DNA from: Toxonevra muliebris
Lineage: Eukaryota; Arthropoda; Insecta; Diptera; Pallopteridae
Length of the DNA stretch: 64,000 nucleotides
Reading direction: 5' to 3'
Assembly: GCA_963691655.1 (NCBI GenBank)
Contig: OY829328.1
Coordinates: forward strand, 34,739,890-34,803,889
The notes below the pieces were generated by a model. That model was not told the DNA's origin, searched no databases, and saw nothing but the letters and a program-made list of their open reading frames with translations. The number at the start of each line of letters is the position of its first letter. Position 1 is the stretch's first letter. The translations under genes and the position numbers were made by a program. This document shows, piece after piece, positions 9,736 to 21,600 of the stretch.

Positions 9736-12700
9736 TCAATGCCTTTGCCTGGACAGACTACGCGATCGCGTACGTCGTGCTACACGTTTATTTGCACGAG
9801 GTGAACGTGATGCAGCAGAATTGCTGCTGCGTGCTTTTCTTTTTGCAGAAGTTGAAGAGGAACTAGTTGATGATCTCGAACGTGAACATGAGCGTGACTT
9901 GGAAGTGTGAATATTGCGATGATGCTTGCGTGACGATGAAGTATGTGAATGCTGAGAGTGCGTTTTGGAACGTTCACGTGAGCGATGCCGCTGCAATATT
10001 ATTGATGACGTTTTAAGACTGTTGGAACGTGAGATTTTTTCTTTGGACAAACTACGCCGAAACGGACTACGCGAACGTGATCTAACCGCTGGCGAACTAG
10101 AGCGTGATGATGACGTACTAGAAGACGATGATGAAGACGATGCCGATGATGACGATGACGTCGAAGAAGAGGTAGAACTGGATGAGCTAGTAGAGCATGA
10201 AGGTGACATTTTCCCCTTTTTGGCTGTTAATAATTTTGTGCTAGAATTTTTCGGTTTTTGAGTATCATTTTTTGTTAAATTTGACTGTGCAGTTTCAGCA
10301 GCAGCTGGTGCAATAGCGTCTATTTCATCATCACCCCACAAGTCATATTTAGAAAGATCACCACCATCATCCTCTTCGTCATCTTCATCATCGTCTTCTT
10401 CCTTTTGTTCCCGCTTTGGTTCATCGCGAGCAACGCTTTCGTGTATTTTTTTACTTTTATTTTCTTGTGAACGTGTATCATCTTTATTTTTGCGCTTTTT
10501 TAATCTGCCAAACTCATCGTATTCACTATCGGATTCTACACGTTCTTTGTATTCAACTACACCGCGATCATTGTATCCACCACCATAGCCTGCAAATGCA
10601 AGCATACAATACATAAATATATTTGAAAGGAAATGCAAGCAGCAAAAATAAGTAATATTTCAAGTTTATCTAGTTTGATATGCATATCATATGATTTTAA
10701 AAAAAAGCGTAAGTACAGGAAGAAGATGAATTCACCCGTTTTCTTTTGCTAGTTTATCATAATGGTAAGCTGATAGTGCGATTGAATGAAATTTATCTTG
10801 CTTATGCACCTAACTAACCCCTTTTTATATGCCTAAGTATTAACAGTAAATAACTGTGCGCTGTTATCAATATTAAGAAAAGCCCTAAATGACATATTTA
10901 ATATATTAAGAAAATATCTTTTTGAAATGCAAAAACTATAAAGTTCGCGTGTTCGTATCGTCGGCTGTGCAGTATTGTAGGTAAAAAAGAGTAACGAAGT
11001 AAGTTTATTTTTGTAACCTGAGTTTGAAAGTTTTGAATTGAAATATTATGAAAACTATAGCATTGCTTCAAAAGAGTCTATGTCCAAATCAAAGACTATT
11101 CTTGAAATTATATAAATACTCAAAAAATAGTTTAAAATTCGCATTAGGTTGATATTTTTAATATAAATTATATGACAAAATATTTTCCATCTTAAGACGA
11201 CCTAGGCTGTTTTTCCTTTTTACCACTGATGTGCTACCGTGCCGTACACTGCCATCTGAATAAAATTATATTATACGTGTGATACGTGCACCACCGGTTG
11301 TCACGCTGATATAACAGCAAAGCACTCACAAATTATATTTATATCTCTACAGATTAATTTATGTATGTTATTATTTATTGGCACCATATATTTTGAACTT
11401 TGATGGTGGCCCTAAAAGTGCTAAATGCAGTTTTTATTTTTTATTTAGAAAATTTTCCATTAATACAGCATAAGTTTTAACAAATTTTCAAAACATAATT
11501 TTTCAGTATTTTGATAAATGACACCTAGAATCATTTTCTCACAAACACACACACTCTCCCATGTACTAGACTTTCAAATAACGAACTGTTATGCAGACTA
11601 GCTACAATGGGGAAAAAACAACAACATAAGTGTATAGAACGGTAGTGGTAGTTTCTTTCAATATCTCTATTCAGTGAAGATATTTGGAATCAAATCCGTA
11701 ATTCTGAGTTATGATTTCAAATATTAGTAGCTTATATAGGATATTGAAAGATTAAGAACTATCACTAAGATCACTGATGAGGAATTGTGGCGGATTCCGA
11801 AACGGCCGTCTGATTTGCCCGTCTCTATATACATTGTTGTTGTGATGACTACATTTGTTCATTAAGCCTGTTTATATATAACTTCAAATAACGAAATTGA
11901 CATGAACTTAAGTCATGACTTTGAAAATTAACCTCTAGATTTAATTTTCATAGTCTCCTAAAAAACTATCATGAAATAAAATTATTGTTTCTGCATTTTT
12001 AATTTCTAATGGTAGTGAATTAAATAATTTGATGCCTTTATAAAATATCGAGTTCTGAGAGCAGCCCTTGCATTGGTTACTTTTATTTCATTTGCATTTC
12101 TTAATGCTCTAATATTGTTTTCATGATTATAATTAATTTTATTTGTTAAAAAGTGAGGCAAGTAAGTCTTTACTAATGAAAAAATGGTAACCATATTTTA
12201 TAATTGTTGCAAACGGACTAAATCACAATTATTAGACAAAAATAGATGCACAATATGTAAAATGTTGCATGATAATTGAGTTATAAATTGTTGATTTCTG
12301 TTGGTATGGGTACAAAGGTACCAACAAGCCTAATTCTTTAATAAAATTTAAAATAGTTTTATTTATAAAAAAAACTGTCATTTTTTTGTTTTTAAAAGAA
12401 AAACAAGAATGTATTTTAGGGTCTTTCTAAATATTGATGACGGTACGTAGGTATTGTATAAACACGTATGACATTTTTCTCACTCACCAGTACGTTCTTC
12501 GACATCGCTGAATTTTGGAGCGTTACACATATTGCAAGTCTGCCGTCGCGCCCAATTCACATTGGCACATTTGCTGCATTGCCAATCCTCAGCACTAAAA
12601 AGGCCTCGTGACTTCTCGGCAGCTGCCTTTCCAATCTCCGTACCAAGTTTCTTTTTAGACGATGATGACCCTCCACTGCCACCAGTGCTAGTGGGGTTCT

Positions 12701-12988
12701 CATCAATGCTACGTTCTCGATGACATTTGTTACACTGTGTCCGTCGAGCAAAATTTATGTGGTGACAGCTGCAAGTCAAAATTCAAGAAATGTATATACA
12801 TAAGTAAATTCAAGTTATATTTCTAGAATTAAATGAGAAGACGCAAATTTGCGCCTTCATCGAAAACAACACTTGACCACCAATATTTTCTACACCACTC
12901 ACTCGTTGTCACTGCAAGTCCAATCACCATCTTTAGCGGCGACAATAGTGGCGGCGGCGGTTGATGATTCGGCGACGCTACTCGACAT
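9736..12988 (-). CDS. ZRANB2-type splicing factor (RanBP2 zinc fingers + RS domain)
   Basis: Nuclear RNA-binding protein of the ZRANB2 (ZNF265/ZIS) family, which binds single-stranded RNA with GGU motifs and affects alternative splicing. Three coding exons: 12988-12903, 12768-12488 and 10589-9736, joined by GT-AG introns with matching phase; the product is 406 residues. Zinc finger 1 spans the first intron: DGDWTCSDN then CHHINFARRTQCNKC (C25, C30, C41, C44). Finger 2 is DWQCSKCANVNWARRQTCNMC (C93, C96, C107, C110). Then EERTG|GYGGGYNDRGVVEYKERVE and DSEYDEFGRLKKRK, closely matching the vertebrate family, an acidic stretch, DLSKYDLWGDDEID, and a Ser/Arg-rich tail ending SLSRQRH. The first donor splits a codon (GA|C). 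I believe the Drosophila homologue is CG3732, from memory. The tail is low-complexity, so its exact end is less certain than the fingers. Confidence 0.9.
11518..11612. repeat. Dispersed repeat block B, copy 1
   Basis: ATGACACCTAGAATCATTTTC through to ACTAGCTACAATGG; about 95 bases nearly identical to 39997-40087. In both places it lies close to the LINE 3' end sequence, but in the opposite order. Confidence 0.7.
11842..12300 (-). pseudogene. LINE (CR1/jockey-like) ORF2 C-terminus and 3' UTR, relic
   Basis: On the minus strand, 12194-12006 reads ...HENNIRALRNANEIKVTNAR...RTRYFIK; one frame over it continues KGIKLFNSLPLEIKNAETII and stops at about 11940. The string IKLFNSLP after a TR-rich segment is the usual C-terminal end of CR1/jockey-type reverse transcriptases. 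A single frameshift separates the parts. The sequence after the stop (11842-11940, TTCGTTATTTGAAG...) recurs at 39838-39970, consistent with a shared LINE 3' UTR in 5'-truncated copies. Clade not resolved. Confidence 0.5.
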
Positions 12989-14118
12989 TTTTTTTTCTTT
13001 TTTTTTGGTCAGGCTTTTTAGAACTGCCGTCTTCTACACTTTTCTACACTGCTCTCAGCTTATAATATCGTATTTGTATAGCCTTTATCAAGCTAACTCT
13101 AATTTTGTTTTATTTTTAATGTTTTAAAACAAGTAATGAGTGTTTATTTTGTTTTCTTGTTAAGAATGTTCTATGCTTGCGAAAACTTTTTTCTTCGTGG
13201 TTGGGGCGAATTAAAGCTGCAGTTCAATGCCATGCTGCCAGCTTTTCGAAACAGCATTCGGTAAACTCTAACAAGGTTGCTTTTCCAATATTTTTTTAAT
13301 TTTATAAACAATTTTTCTTTAATACAATTTTTTTCGAATTTTCGTATTTAACAAAAACATTGAAAATCATAAGAATCCTTCATTAACCATCAAGGAAGAA
13401 AGACGATTTACCACATTTCTTTTTATATGTAGCCGAGTTGTTTTTTCAATTTCACTTCATTTACATATCGCTCATTTACTAAAAGACTGTCAAAAACACG
13501 ATTTTTGAGTTAATGATGCAGAATTATTCATTATGTCAAAATTCAAAAATTTCATATTGACATCTTGTATACTCAGCGCATGAGAACTATAAGATTTCTT
13601 CTTTTTCTGCAAAATGGGAGTCAGTTGAAAACTTTAAACGCGTTTTCTGCAAAATCGCGTTTTTTGAGTTATGACAGTTTTTTAGTAAATGATCAATATG
13701 AACATATAGCGGATTTATCGGAAAAAATTGAAATTGTGTGAAGCATGATATATTTCATGCAAAGGGGTCAAAACCATATAGTCATGTGGAACGTTTCAAC
13801 ACCTATATTTGTCCATATTTTAATATTTAAAAGAGTGACAAAAAACTAGTTAAATGAATATTAGAGTTTAATAGCGTATTAGAGTTTTAGATGATATCTA
13901 TTAAATTTACGCGTTACAACGTCTCTTAAACTTGAAATAAGTGCTTCTCTCTGCTTCTCTGCTAGTTCTTTTTGACATTCCTTTATCTCTTGTGATTAAA
14001 ACGCGTTCTCCGTGGGTTGATCAATATGCTCTAAAATGAAAGCAATGGAAAAAACGTACCAAAGCCAAAATTTCCGAAGTAAATTTAGAAACTTCCTAAC
14101 ATATGTATGTATATTTAA
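12989..14118. other. 5' flank of the ZRANB2 homologue
   Basis: AT-rich DNA upstream of the start codon at 12988, with long T-runs near 12988-13008. It should contain the promoter. I recognise no gene, RNA or mobile element here. Confidence 0.5.
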
Positions 14119-14130
14119 AAAAAAACTAAA

Positions 14131-14325
14131 TTGTGTATTAACGAACACAAGGCAGAAGTGAAACTTCTTGTGAACTAAACGAAACACAAGCAAATAACAA
14201 GCAAATGAAATTTTTCAATCGCTAAATTTTTTACTTCATTGGCTTGTGTTTTTTAATTTCATTTGCTTGTGTTTCGTTTAGTTCACAAGAAGTTTCACTT
14301 CTGCCTTGTGTTCGTTAATACACAA
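14131..14325. repeat. Perfect 65-bp inverted repeat (fold-back)
   Basis: 14131-14195 (TTGTGTATTAACGAACACAA...) is the exact reverse complement of 14261-14325 over 65 bases with no mismatch. The 65-base spacer contains a second pairing option (ACAAGCAAATGAAAT against AATTTCATTTGCTTGT). The pair is framed by an A-run on the left (about 14117-14125) and a T-run on the right (about 14330-14340). Confidence 0.9.
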
Positions 14326-14339
14326 CCAATTTTTTTTTT

Positions 14340-16323
14340 TGGGATTAACTTTAGAACAAAAATTGCAACTCTGTATCGGTAATTTCGATGACAATTGTAG
14401 CGAACTCTTTTTGTGTGCGACATCTTCATGTAATTCCTTGGGCCATCTTTATGTGAAATGTATAACTGTCATAAACTTTAAGATGGCGACGCTACACATT
14501 ATTCTTTCTGCCATAGGCGTGTGTGTGTGTAATTAATATGCTATATTGAATTAAAACTATTTATGAATCGTTTATTATATAGTTTGCTCGTGAATTCAGT
14601 TACGGAATATTGATATTTAGCATCTCATGTGCATTGCTCGACAAAATTATGCCGCATTGCAAACTTACGCGCGACGTCACATCCGGTTGGTTTTGCTCTA
14701 GGGACGTGAATTTATAAGAAAATAATTTGCATAGTATTGCATGTACATAGGGACGAAAATCTGACTGACTCCCGGAATTATGTTTTTTATTAAATACATA
14801 ACCTGTATACAAAGTTTCAGCCTTTAGAAAACCGTTGCACTTACCTCGTATTTTCGACATGTTTGGAAGCTCACCTGTGCCACCTGTTCTAGCCAAAACC
14901 TGACTGACCAGAGTATGTTCATGTATTTTACTAGTATAACAACATATTACAAAACTAGCCTTTAGAAAGTCAGAGACTTTTTTTTCACGGGCTCCCCGTC
15001 TAATATGCTCAATCATCAAGTTTGAATTAATAATAATCTCCAACATTTTTAAAAATGTTCCAAGCCCTTTCAGAGAATTAATACTTTCATTTGAATTCTT
15101 TGGTTCAACGACGTTTTATATCATGCGTAGTTTTGACTTGCGATATCATTGGTGGCAGAATCAAATGCTCCCCTCTTTGTTTTATATTATTTTTCTCTGA
15201 ACTAATTACGGAATGCTTGAGCCGATCAATAACATATTTACAATTTTTGATAAATTTCATTTTTGGTATGGATTTTTGAATCTTTTGCCTAAACTGATGT
15301 ATACGTGAAGTTAAATTATTCACGTTGATTTGGTTCAGTCTAATTTAATTAATAATAATCGAAAACGGTTTATTAGTTTTATATTTATTATTTATTTCTT
15401 TATTTTTTTGCGCCAGAACAATTGAAACTGATTTTAAATCGTTAAGTAAATTTATTTTATGTCATTTTAATTCTTAATCTGGTCTTTTTGGCGCTAGGAC
15501 GACTTATCTAAATCTCTATCAAGAGATATGTCAGAAATTTACAAACCAAAAGTTATTAGTATCATATATATATGCACATTTAATAATAACGAAGGAATGG
15601 ATATAATAATTCACTGAAATATTGTTCGTACTGTATTTACTACTTCTTCTAGTATAAATTTTGCGACTATTTCTCCTATTCATCTAGTCATTTCGTATGC
15701 ACGAAATTGCTGACCTATGCAGTGTGTTTTTAAATTGCTCTCTAAATCTAAAATCGTTCTTGAAATAAAACCAATCATATATTAGGTATTCCGAATTGTG
15801 CATCACTAATAAACTAAAAACAGGATGCCAGCTGATATGTATAAAACAAAGAATTATTACTTTCCATTGCACCCTACATAGCTAAATGTTGACTCCAACT
15901 ATACGCAAAAATTTTACGGATTAACGTAAAGTTTAATATTCTGCCGCTAGCTAACTAAATGAATAATTTTATTCTATCTGTTGTCACGAGCACGTTATTC
16001 CATGCATCTACATACTTGTAAATATACCTTAATGAACTCACCTCGTACAGAAAACAATTATGTATGTAGTGCATATGGAGCACCACTAATACCGAACTAT
16101 ATTTTTGTAAGTTTACTAATTTTGTTTTTCTCATATTTATTAAATTTACAAATTCCTCTTGATGACTAACATATTGCATTTCATATAGTAATATATAAAA
16201 TTGTGAAATTGATCGCCACAAAGATAGAAACAAGAACAGAGCCGGAAGTGTATAAATATTTGGGACAAAGAAAAAGTAAAGTGTTATTACAATTTCACCT
16301 TCCACAAAACCAAAAAAAAAAAA
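14340..16323. other. Gene-free region upstream of the RING-DM9 gene
   Basis: AT-rich. About 14690-14760 is a fragment of the dispersed repeat R (see 62388-62806). On the minus strand a 148-codon frame (15046-14600) overlaps that repeat and is not recognisable as a protein. The stretch just before 16324 is A-rich and probably 5' UTR. Nothing else supported. Confidence 0.4.
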
Positions 16324-17046
16324 ATGTCAACTTTAAATATTATGTGCGCCATCTGCACTGAATTTATCAAGTCTACCGAATCCGTTTTTTCAACGACCGC
16401 TTGTGGACATCTGTTCCATCGTCAATGCTTGTTTCGTTGGTTGGCGCGTTCAAGTACCTGCCCACAATGCCGGCGCTCCTGTCATCGCAATCGTGTGCAT
16501 CGAGTGTATTTAAATTTTGGAGAACGTACTGCTGTCGATGATGAAATTGAGGCGATTGCATCGAACTCACCTAACTGGATGTTATTGGATGAGCCAACAG
16601 CGCCAGGCAGGCCAGAACCTATACCAGTTGGTGCCATAAAAGCAGGTACTGATACCGATGGAAACGATGCATATGTGGCGCGTGCATACTTTGAAGAAGA
16701 TCTATTACCTGCAAATTACATACCACAAAAAGGTGGTGCATATACTCCATGGAGCTGTAAGGCTCACTTTGTTCGCAGCGAGGTTGAAGTTTTGCTAGAT
16801 TGCAATTGCACATGGGTTGCAGATACTGATGGTCATGTGCCGGAACATGCCATCGAGACGGGCTATACAGAGACTGGTGAAAAACTTTATACTGGGCGTG
16901 CGCAATACGAAGGTTTGACGTTGCCGGGAAAAGTACATCCATCGCATCGTGTATTATATATGCCATACAATGGTCAGGAAGTAAATATGAGAGAATACGA
17001 AGTTCTAGTACAAATTCCAAAAACAGAAGAAGAAACAAAGAATTAA
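16324..17046 (+). CDS. RING-H2 finger protein with DM9 (DUF3421) repeats
   Basis: A 240-residue intronless protein. The N-terminus is a complete RING-H2: C8-x2-C11-x15-C27-x-H29-x2-H32-x2-C35-x10-C46-x2-C49, with FRWL between, so E3 ubiquitin ligase activity is expected. From about residue 83 the chain carries two DM9-like units. The first has NWMLLDEPTAPGRPEPIPVG, DGNDAYVARAYFEEDLLPA and YTPWSCKAHFVRSEVEVLLD. The second has WVADTDGHVPEHAIETGY, GEKLYTGRAQYEGLTLPGKV and HPSHRVLYMPYNGQ. DM9 domains occur in insects and bind sugars in other invertebrates; a mosquito DM9 protein (PRS1) responds to Plasmodium. No signal peptide or membrane segment, so cytosolic. The start directly follows a 13-base A-run; M7 is the only nearby alternative. 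I recall a similar RING+DM9 architecture in Drosophila CG10916, without having checked. Substrate unknown. Confidence 0.85.
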   Translation: MSTLNIMCAICTEFIKSTESVFSTTACGHLFHRQCLFRWLARSSTCPQCRRSCHRNRVHRVYLNFGERTAVDDEIEAIASNSPNWMLLDEPTAPGRPEPIPVGAIKAGTDTDGNDAYVARAYFEEDLLPANYIPQKGGAYTPWSCKAHFVRSEVEVLLDCNCTWVADTDGHVPEHAIETGYTETGEKLYTGRAQYEGLTLPGKVHPSHRVLYMPYNGQEVNMREYEVLVQIPKTEEETKN

Positions 17047-18108
17047 GAACGCAGTCAGTCTAAAGAAATAACTATATGAGCAATATTCGTAATGCTGGCA
17101 CTCTAAACGATCAGTAATAATGTTATTACTTTCAAATGATGTCATGTCGGAACATGTTAAACTAATGCATCATTACTAATAATCGCAATATTATTACGGA
17201 TGTCTATTAAATATTTTTACATAGATTCAAATTAATAGAGCTTTAAGTCATTGGTCGGGCAAAGTGCCAAAAAAAAAAAAAGTGGTCAGCTTATCTAAAT
17301 TGAAATATTTTGTAGTTTTTGTCCTTAAAAAATATTAAAAAAGAATCTTTATTTACTATTAAAAGATTTACAAGTAACTAGAGTAGTAAGAAAAAACAGA
17401 AAAATTATGAAAAATAATTAAAAACATCAACTTTCTGAACAGAACGATATAACGATGAAAACGTTATTTTACCAATAAGATTTAACTATATTTTTTTTTA
17501 TCTCAAATCGAATCCAATAAAATAATGCCACATTCAAAATGAAAATCCAAACCAAAATAAGTCTTTTCATTTTATTTTTCTTCTAGTAGCTAAAAAATAA
17601 CACTAAGGTAGTTCTCCCACTAGAAGAAACACAACTGCAATCCGACAAAGCGACGATTGGTAATGCTAGTTGCTTTCAAACAATCGTCATGGTTTTTATT
17701 GTCAAAGGCATTGTGTCGATTAGGAGTTGCATTGCCTCCAGTGAGAGAACGGCCTAATAGGTATCTGCATGGCAATCGAAAACTACTGGCACTACGAAAT
17801 TAAAAAATTTAAAAACTTCTGACGTAAATAAGGTCTAATGAAATAACTCCTAGCAAAAAAATTAAATAACTTATTAAGGGTTACTAGTCAATTCTGAATT
17901 ATTTCATAATGAAATGAAATAACTCTTAATTTAAGCAAAACCAAATAAAATTTATTCTGTAAACGTTCCGAAGACCTATTATATGTATGCTACTAGGTGG
18001 TTATATGTAGGAATATCATATAATAAGATACATATGTTCAAAATAAAATTAATATAGAAAAACTATTAATATTGAAATGAAATTATTTATTTTTTCCAAA
18101 GTTTATTG
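17047..18108. other. 3' flank of the RING-DM9 gene, gene-free
   Basis: AT-rich. Around 17830-17940 and again at 18770-18880 there are clusters of AATAACTCTTAA/AATAACTCCTA words, an uncharacterised local repeat. No gene supported. Confidence 0.4.
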
Positions 18109-18366
18109 TATATCGATGGTCATACGTTGACACCTCGTAAATAGTTGATCACCATCTTTGGAAGAGACTACCAAAACGCAATAAATTCTCTATAAACAAT
18201 ATGTTAAAATAATCTTAATGTAATCTTAATCTTTTGTATTGATGTAAAACCATTTAAAAGCCAATGCTTCCATATTCCTTATATGAATTTATTATGTTTT
18301 GGTCGTCTTTTCCAAAAGTGGTGAAAAGCTACTTATGAGGTGTCAAAGTATGACCATCGATATGTA
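18109..18366. repeat. Imperfect inverted repeat with arms of about 90 bases
   Basis: Left arm about 18109-18200 starts TATATCGATGGTCATAC, with TTGACACCTC and later ACCAAAACGCAATAAATTC. The right arm about 18280-18366 is the reverse complement (GAATTTATTATGTTTTGGTC...GAGGTGTCAAAGTATGACCA). The ends are best conserved, as in a TIR. It may be a MITE or a long hairpin transcript locus. Confidence 0.6.
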
Positions 18367-18428
18367 TACTTCCTACTTGTACAGTATCATCCACATCTTG
18401 ACGACAACTGGACATTTTAATTTTACAG

Positions 18429-18613
18429 ACGAAAAAGTCATATGCGCAGTTTCTTTTTTAAAATATCCAAACATTTTACTTCTGCAATGTAAGCATTTGT
18501 AAACTTGCGATGAATGTATACTTAAGTTGAAGACACAGAATATTGAGGGCTATATGGAAAAATTAAAATGCCCAGTTTGTTATCAAGATGTAGATGATAA
18601 TGGTTCCTTATAA
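18429..18613 (+). pseudogene. C-terminal half of a C3HC4 RING finger, with one in-frame stop
   Basis: After a good 3' splice site (TTTTAATTTTACAG ending at 18428) one frame reads ...FLKYPNILLLQCKHL, then TAA (18500-18502), then TCDECILKLKTQNIEGYMEKL and KCPVCYQDVDDNGSL before a second stop at 18611-18613. CxH, CxxC and CPVC are the second half of a C3HC4 RING; the first metal pair is absent. It may be a broken exon or a gene fragment. Its spacing differs from the RING-H2 of the intact gene 1.4 kb away, so it is not a simple copy of that gene. Confidence 0.5.
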
Positions 18614-21600
18614 ATTAACCTTTTATAAAAGTAAGCAAACATATGGATACACTACTTTTTTGAACCGAATTTCAAGACACTGGGAAAAATGGTTCGTTTT
18701 GAATGGAAACTTAAACACATAAAAAAATAAATTATTTCTTTTTTTTTTATAAAATATCTTTAAAAATAAAATAACTCTTAAAAATACTACTGTTATTAGT
18801 CATTTCTCTATAACTCCTAATAAAAAAAATAAATAACTCTTAATATTTGTTATGAGATTTTTAGGGGTTATTTCATGGTGCCTCAAAAACTATTCTTTTT
18901 CCATCAGGAAATGAAATGAAAAATGAACAGTTTCAATCGTTCTGCTTCAAAAAATAGGAAACAAATTTTTTTTACATTTTTATTACATCCTAAACTATCG
19001 CTGCCTTAATTTTCTAAAGCCCTAACATGCATTTTTCAAATTTTAAAGGAGAAGCTAAAAACATTTTGTTATTTCGAGTACTGTTTCGATAATTTTTAAT
19101 TTAAATTAAAAGAAAAGATTGTAAGTTTTCGGTGTAGGTCTCTAAAATTTTCAGTACAGATGAAAGTAGACATGCTTTATCATAATCTATCAAAAACTCG
19201 ATATTGAAAAGTTAACAGAAAAATATGATTCATTTAGAGTTTGATTAGCGCATTCTATCTAATGTTTTTTTTTTTTTGGCCACAAATAATATAAACTATA
19301 TTTATAACTTTATTATATATATATATATATATGTATGTTTTCCTTCTGTTGGAACTTTTTGATCGGAGCTATTGTTTTTTCATTGTGTCATCGAGTTGGT
19401 CGAAAATGAACCCAATACAGTAGACGCTCGGAATTCTAAAGTTTGGAAATCTTAATTGTCCAGATAATTTAAGCAATTTTTGACTAGTATGTAACTTCCT
19501 AATTAATTTTTGTTCGATTGTTTTTCTCGCTTTTAGTACTTTTACCAAATAAAATCCTACGTATGTATTTCTAAAATATTTTACGCCTATAATTATTCAA
19601 AATGACTAAGAAGCTTTGAAAAAAAAATTGATTTTAAAGACCGTCCAAAAATCTTAAGAATACTTAAAAATTGCGTCCACTGTATTAGTTAAAAAATCAA
19701 TTTGCGAAATGAGCGTCCTTTTGTTACAGAAGAGAATATAAACTTGGTTGTAGTTCAAGATGGATGCTTCAGAACGTATTTTAGAATTGAAACTCATTCT
19801 ATATATTTTGAAATTTTGTGCCACCGTTCGTTTTATTTGTATCAAAACAGAATTATAAGAGGTGCTGGCAGCAATACAAGTACAAAATAAAAAATTTTAA
19901 CAAGTTATATCTTTATTGGTGAAAATTATTTTAAATTTTTTAATCAGCGATCAAACTTTACGTTAGATTTTTTTATTTTTACAAACTTTGTAGTCAATAA
20001 AGGAATTTAAAAAAAAAAATATTTTACATAACTTTCGACCACAAGTTTGGTTCGATATTCTTTAGAAAAGTAATTTAAAACTTTTCTAAAAAGAAAATAC
20101 AATATTACAACAAAAAAAATATTACAAAAACATCGCTTTGTTTATGTAAAGAACATTAAATACCAAAATAAGCAGATGAAACACAGGTGTCAGGACATTC
20201 TCTGAGAAGAATAGAAGACAATTTTGCTTGCAACATAATTTGTATTAGATTGTTTGTCAAATATTTTTACAAACATCTAACACATGATCCAGTATTATCT
20301 AAATAATTTAGATCTTGTATACAGGATCCCGGTAGTTTGATCTCATATCGGGCGTCCGGATAGTTGGAATCCAGTATACCGGATGGAGATCTACCTGAGA
20401 TATTCAAGTCTACAATGGTCCAGATACTTAGAAGCAGTAATTTGAATGAAATTTGGTAATACTCCCTTTTTTTTGAAAGAACAAGGCCTACGCTTCATAA
20501 TTCCGCCTTTTTTTGGCGATAAAAATTATCAAAAATAAATTGTGATTTTTGGCACCATATTTTATCCTCAGACACAAATATAACATAAAATATACCGGAA
20601 CTGACTATTCGAATGCATACTAATTTTGAAGTGTTATAGTAAGTAATTTGTATAACTGCAAACAAAATTCAATTAACATTAAAATTTTTTTGTCTCTTTA
20701 TTATGTCTTCTGTTAACTACTATTTATAATATTTTAATCATTTTTTTTTTTTAATTTTTTTCCTTAAAAACTAGAAGTGTTTTTATCTTAATTTTTTTAT
20801 TTTTTTAATATATATATTTATTTTTATATATATACATATATTTTTCACTTAAAAATGATACAAGATGCAATCATAAATACATGTGTTTGTTTTTGTTTGG
20901 TTTCTACTATATATTTTCCACATAAAAAGTTAAACCATCTTCATCAGTTTAAAGGTAGTTGAGCAGTTTAAACTGCTTGTTATCAGTTCAAATTTATACA
21001 CTATGTAAAGTTTATATATGTATTAAGCTATATATATTATTATTCAGTTAACAATAATATAGTTCAATTATTTATTGTAAAAAATCATCAATACGTAAAA
21101 TTTATGATATTGTGTTTAATAATTGAAGACTTTTATTATTTTTAAACTCATCTATCTCAATTCCCCTTTATTTTATATTTTTCTTAATAGATGCATGATT
21201 TTTTTAAAATAATTTTGCTACAACAAAAAATAGTAATAACATTTGAGTATATAATTATATTTTTCTTGTTTTTTTGTTTGTTTTTATTTGTATCAAATTG
21301 TTGTTTTATTTTGTTTTTGGTCTATGCAAATTATTGAAACTATTTACAATATTATTTTATAGGAGAATAAAAATTTGTGATTTCTTAATGTGACTGTTTT
21401 ATTTTTGTTTTAGGATTTTATTTTTATTTAAATACTTAAAAAATTGATCCGGATGCAACTTAAATATACGTATGTGTAAGTTTGAAAGCGAAAAGAAGTT
21501 TCTATATAAAGTACTTTTTAGTTTGTGGTTGATTGATTGTTACTCTCAATTTGGGTATGTGACATTTTTTGTTGAGCAAAGTTTGTTTTTTTTTTTCTTG

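Larger units (their letters stand above)
10590..12487 (-). other. Second intron of the ZRANB2 homologue (1.9 kb)
   Basis: AT-rich intron bounded by an AG at 10591-10590 and a GT at 12487-12486 on the minus strand. It contains a LINE 3' relic (about 11842-12300) and, at 11518-11612, a block (GAATCATTTTCTCACAAAC...) also found at 39997-40087. The rest shows nothing I can name. Confidence 0.6.

Noticed and set aside
9965..10261. Plus-strand acidic 98-codon frame
   Set aside because: Antisense of the RS-rich tail of the ZRANB2 homologue; acidic composition follows from codon complementarity.
14600..15046. Minus-strand 148-codon frame, and a possible spliced gene from an ATG near 14860 with a GTAAGT donor
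   Set aside because: It runs through a fragment of dispersed repeat R, shows no known domain and the putative splice is unsupported.
16619..17038. Minus-strand 139-codon frame over the RING-DM9 gene
   Set aside because: Shadow of a well-supported gene on the other strand.
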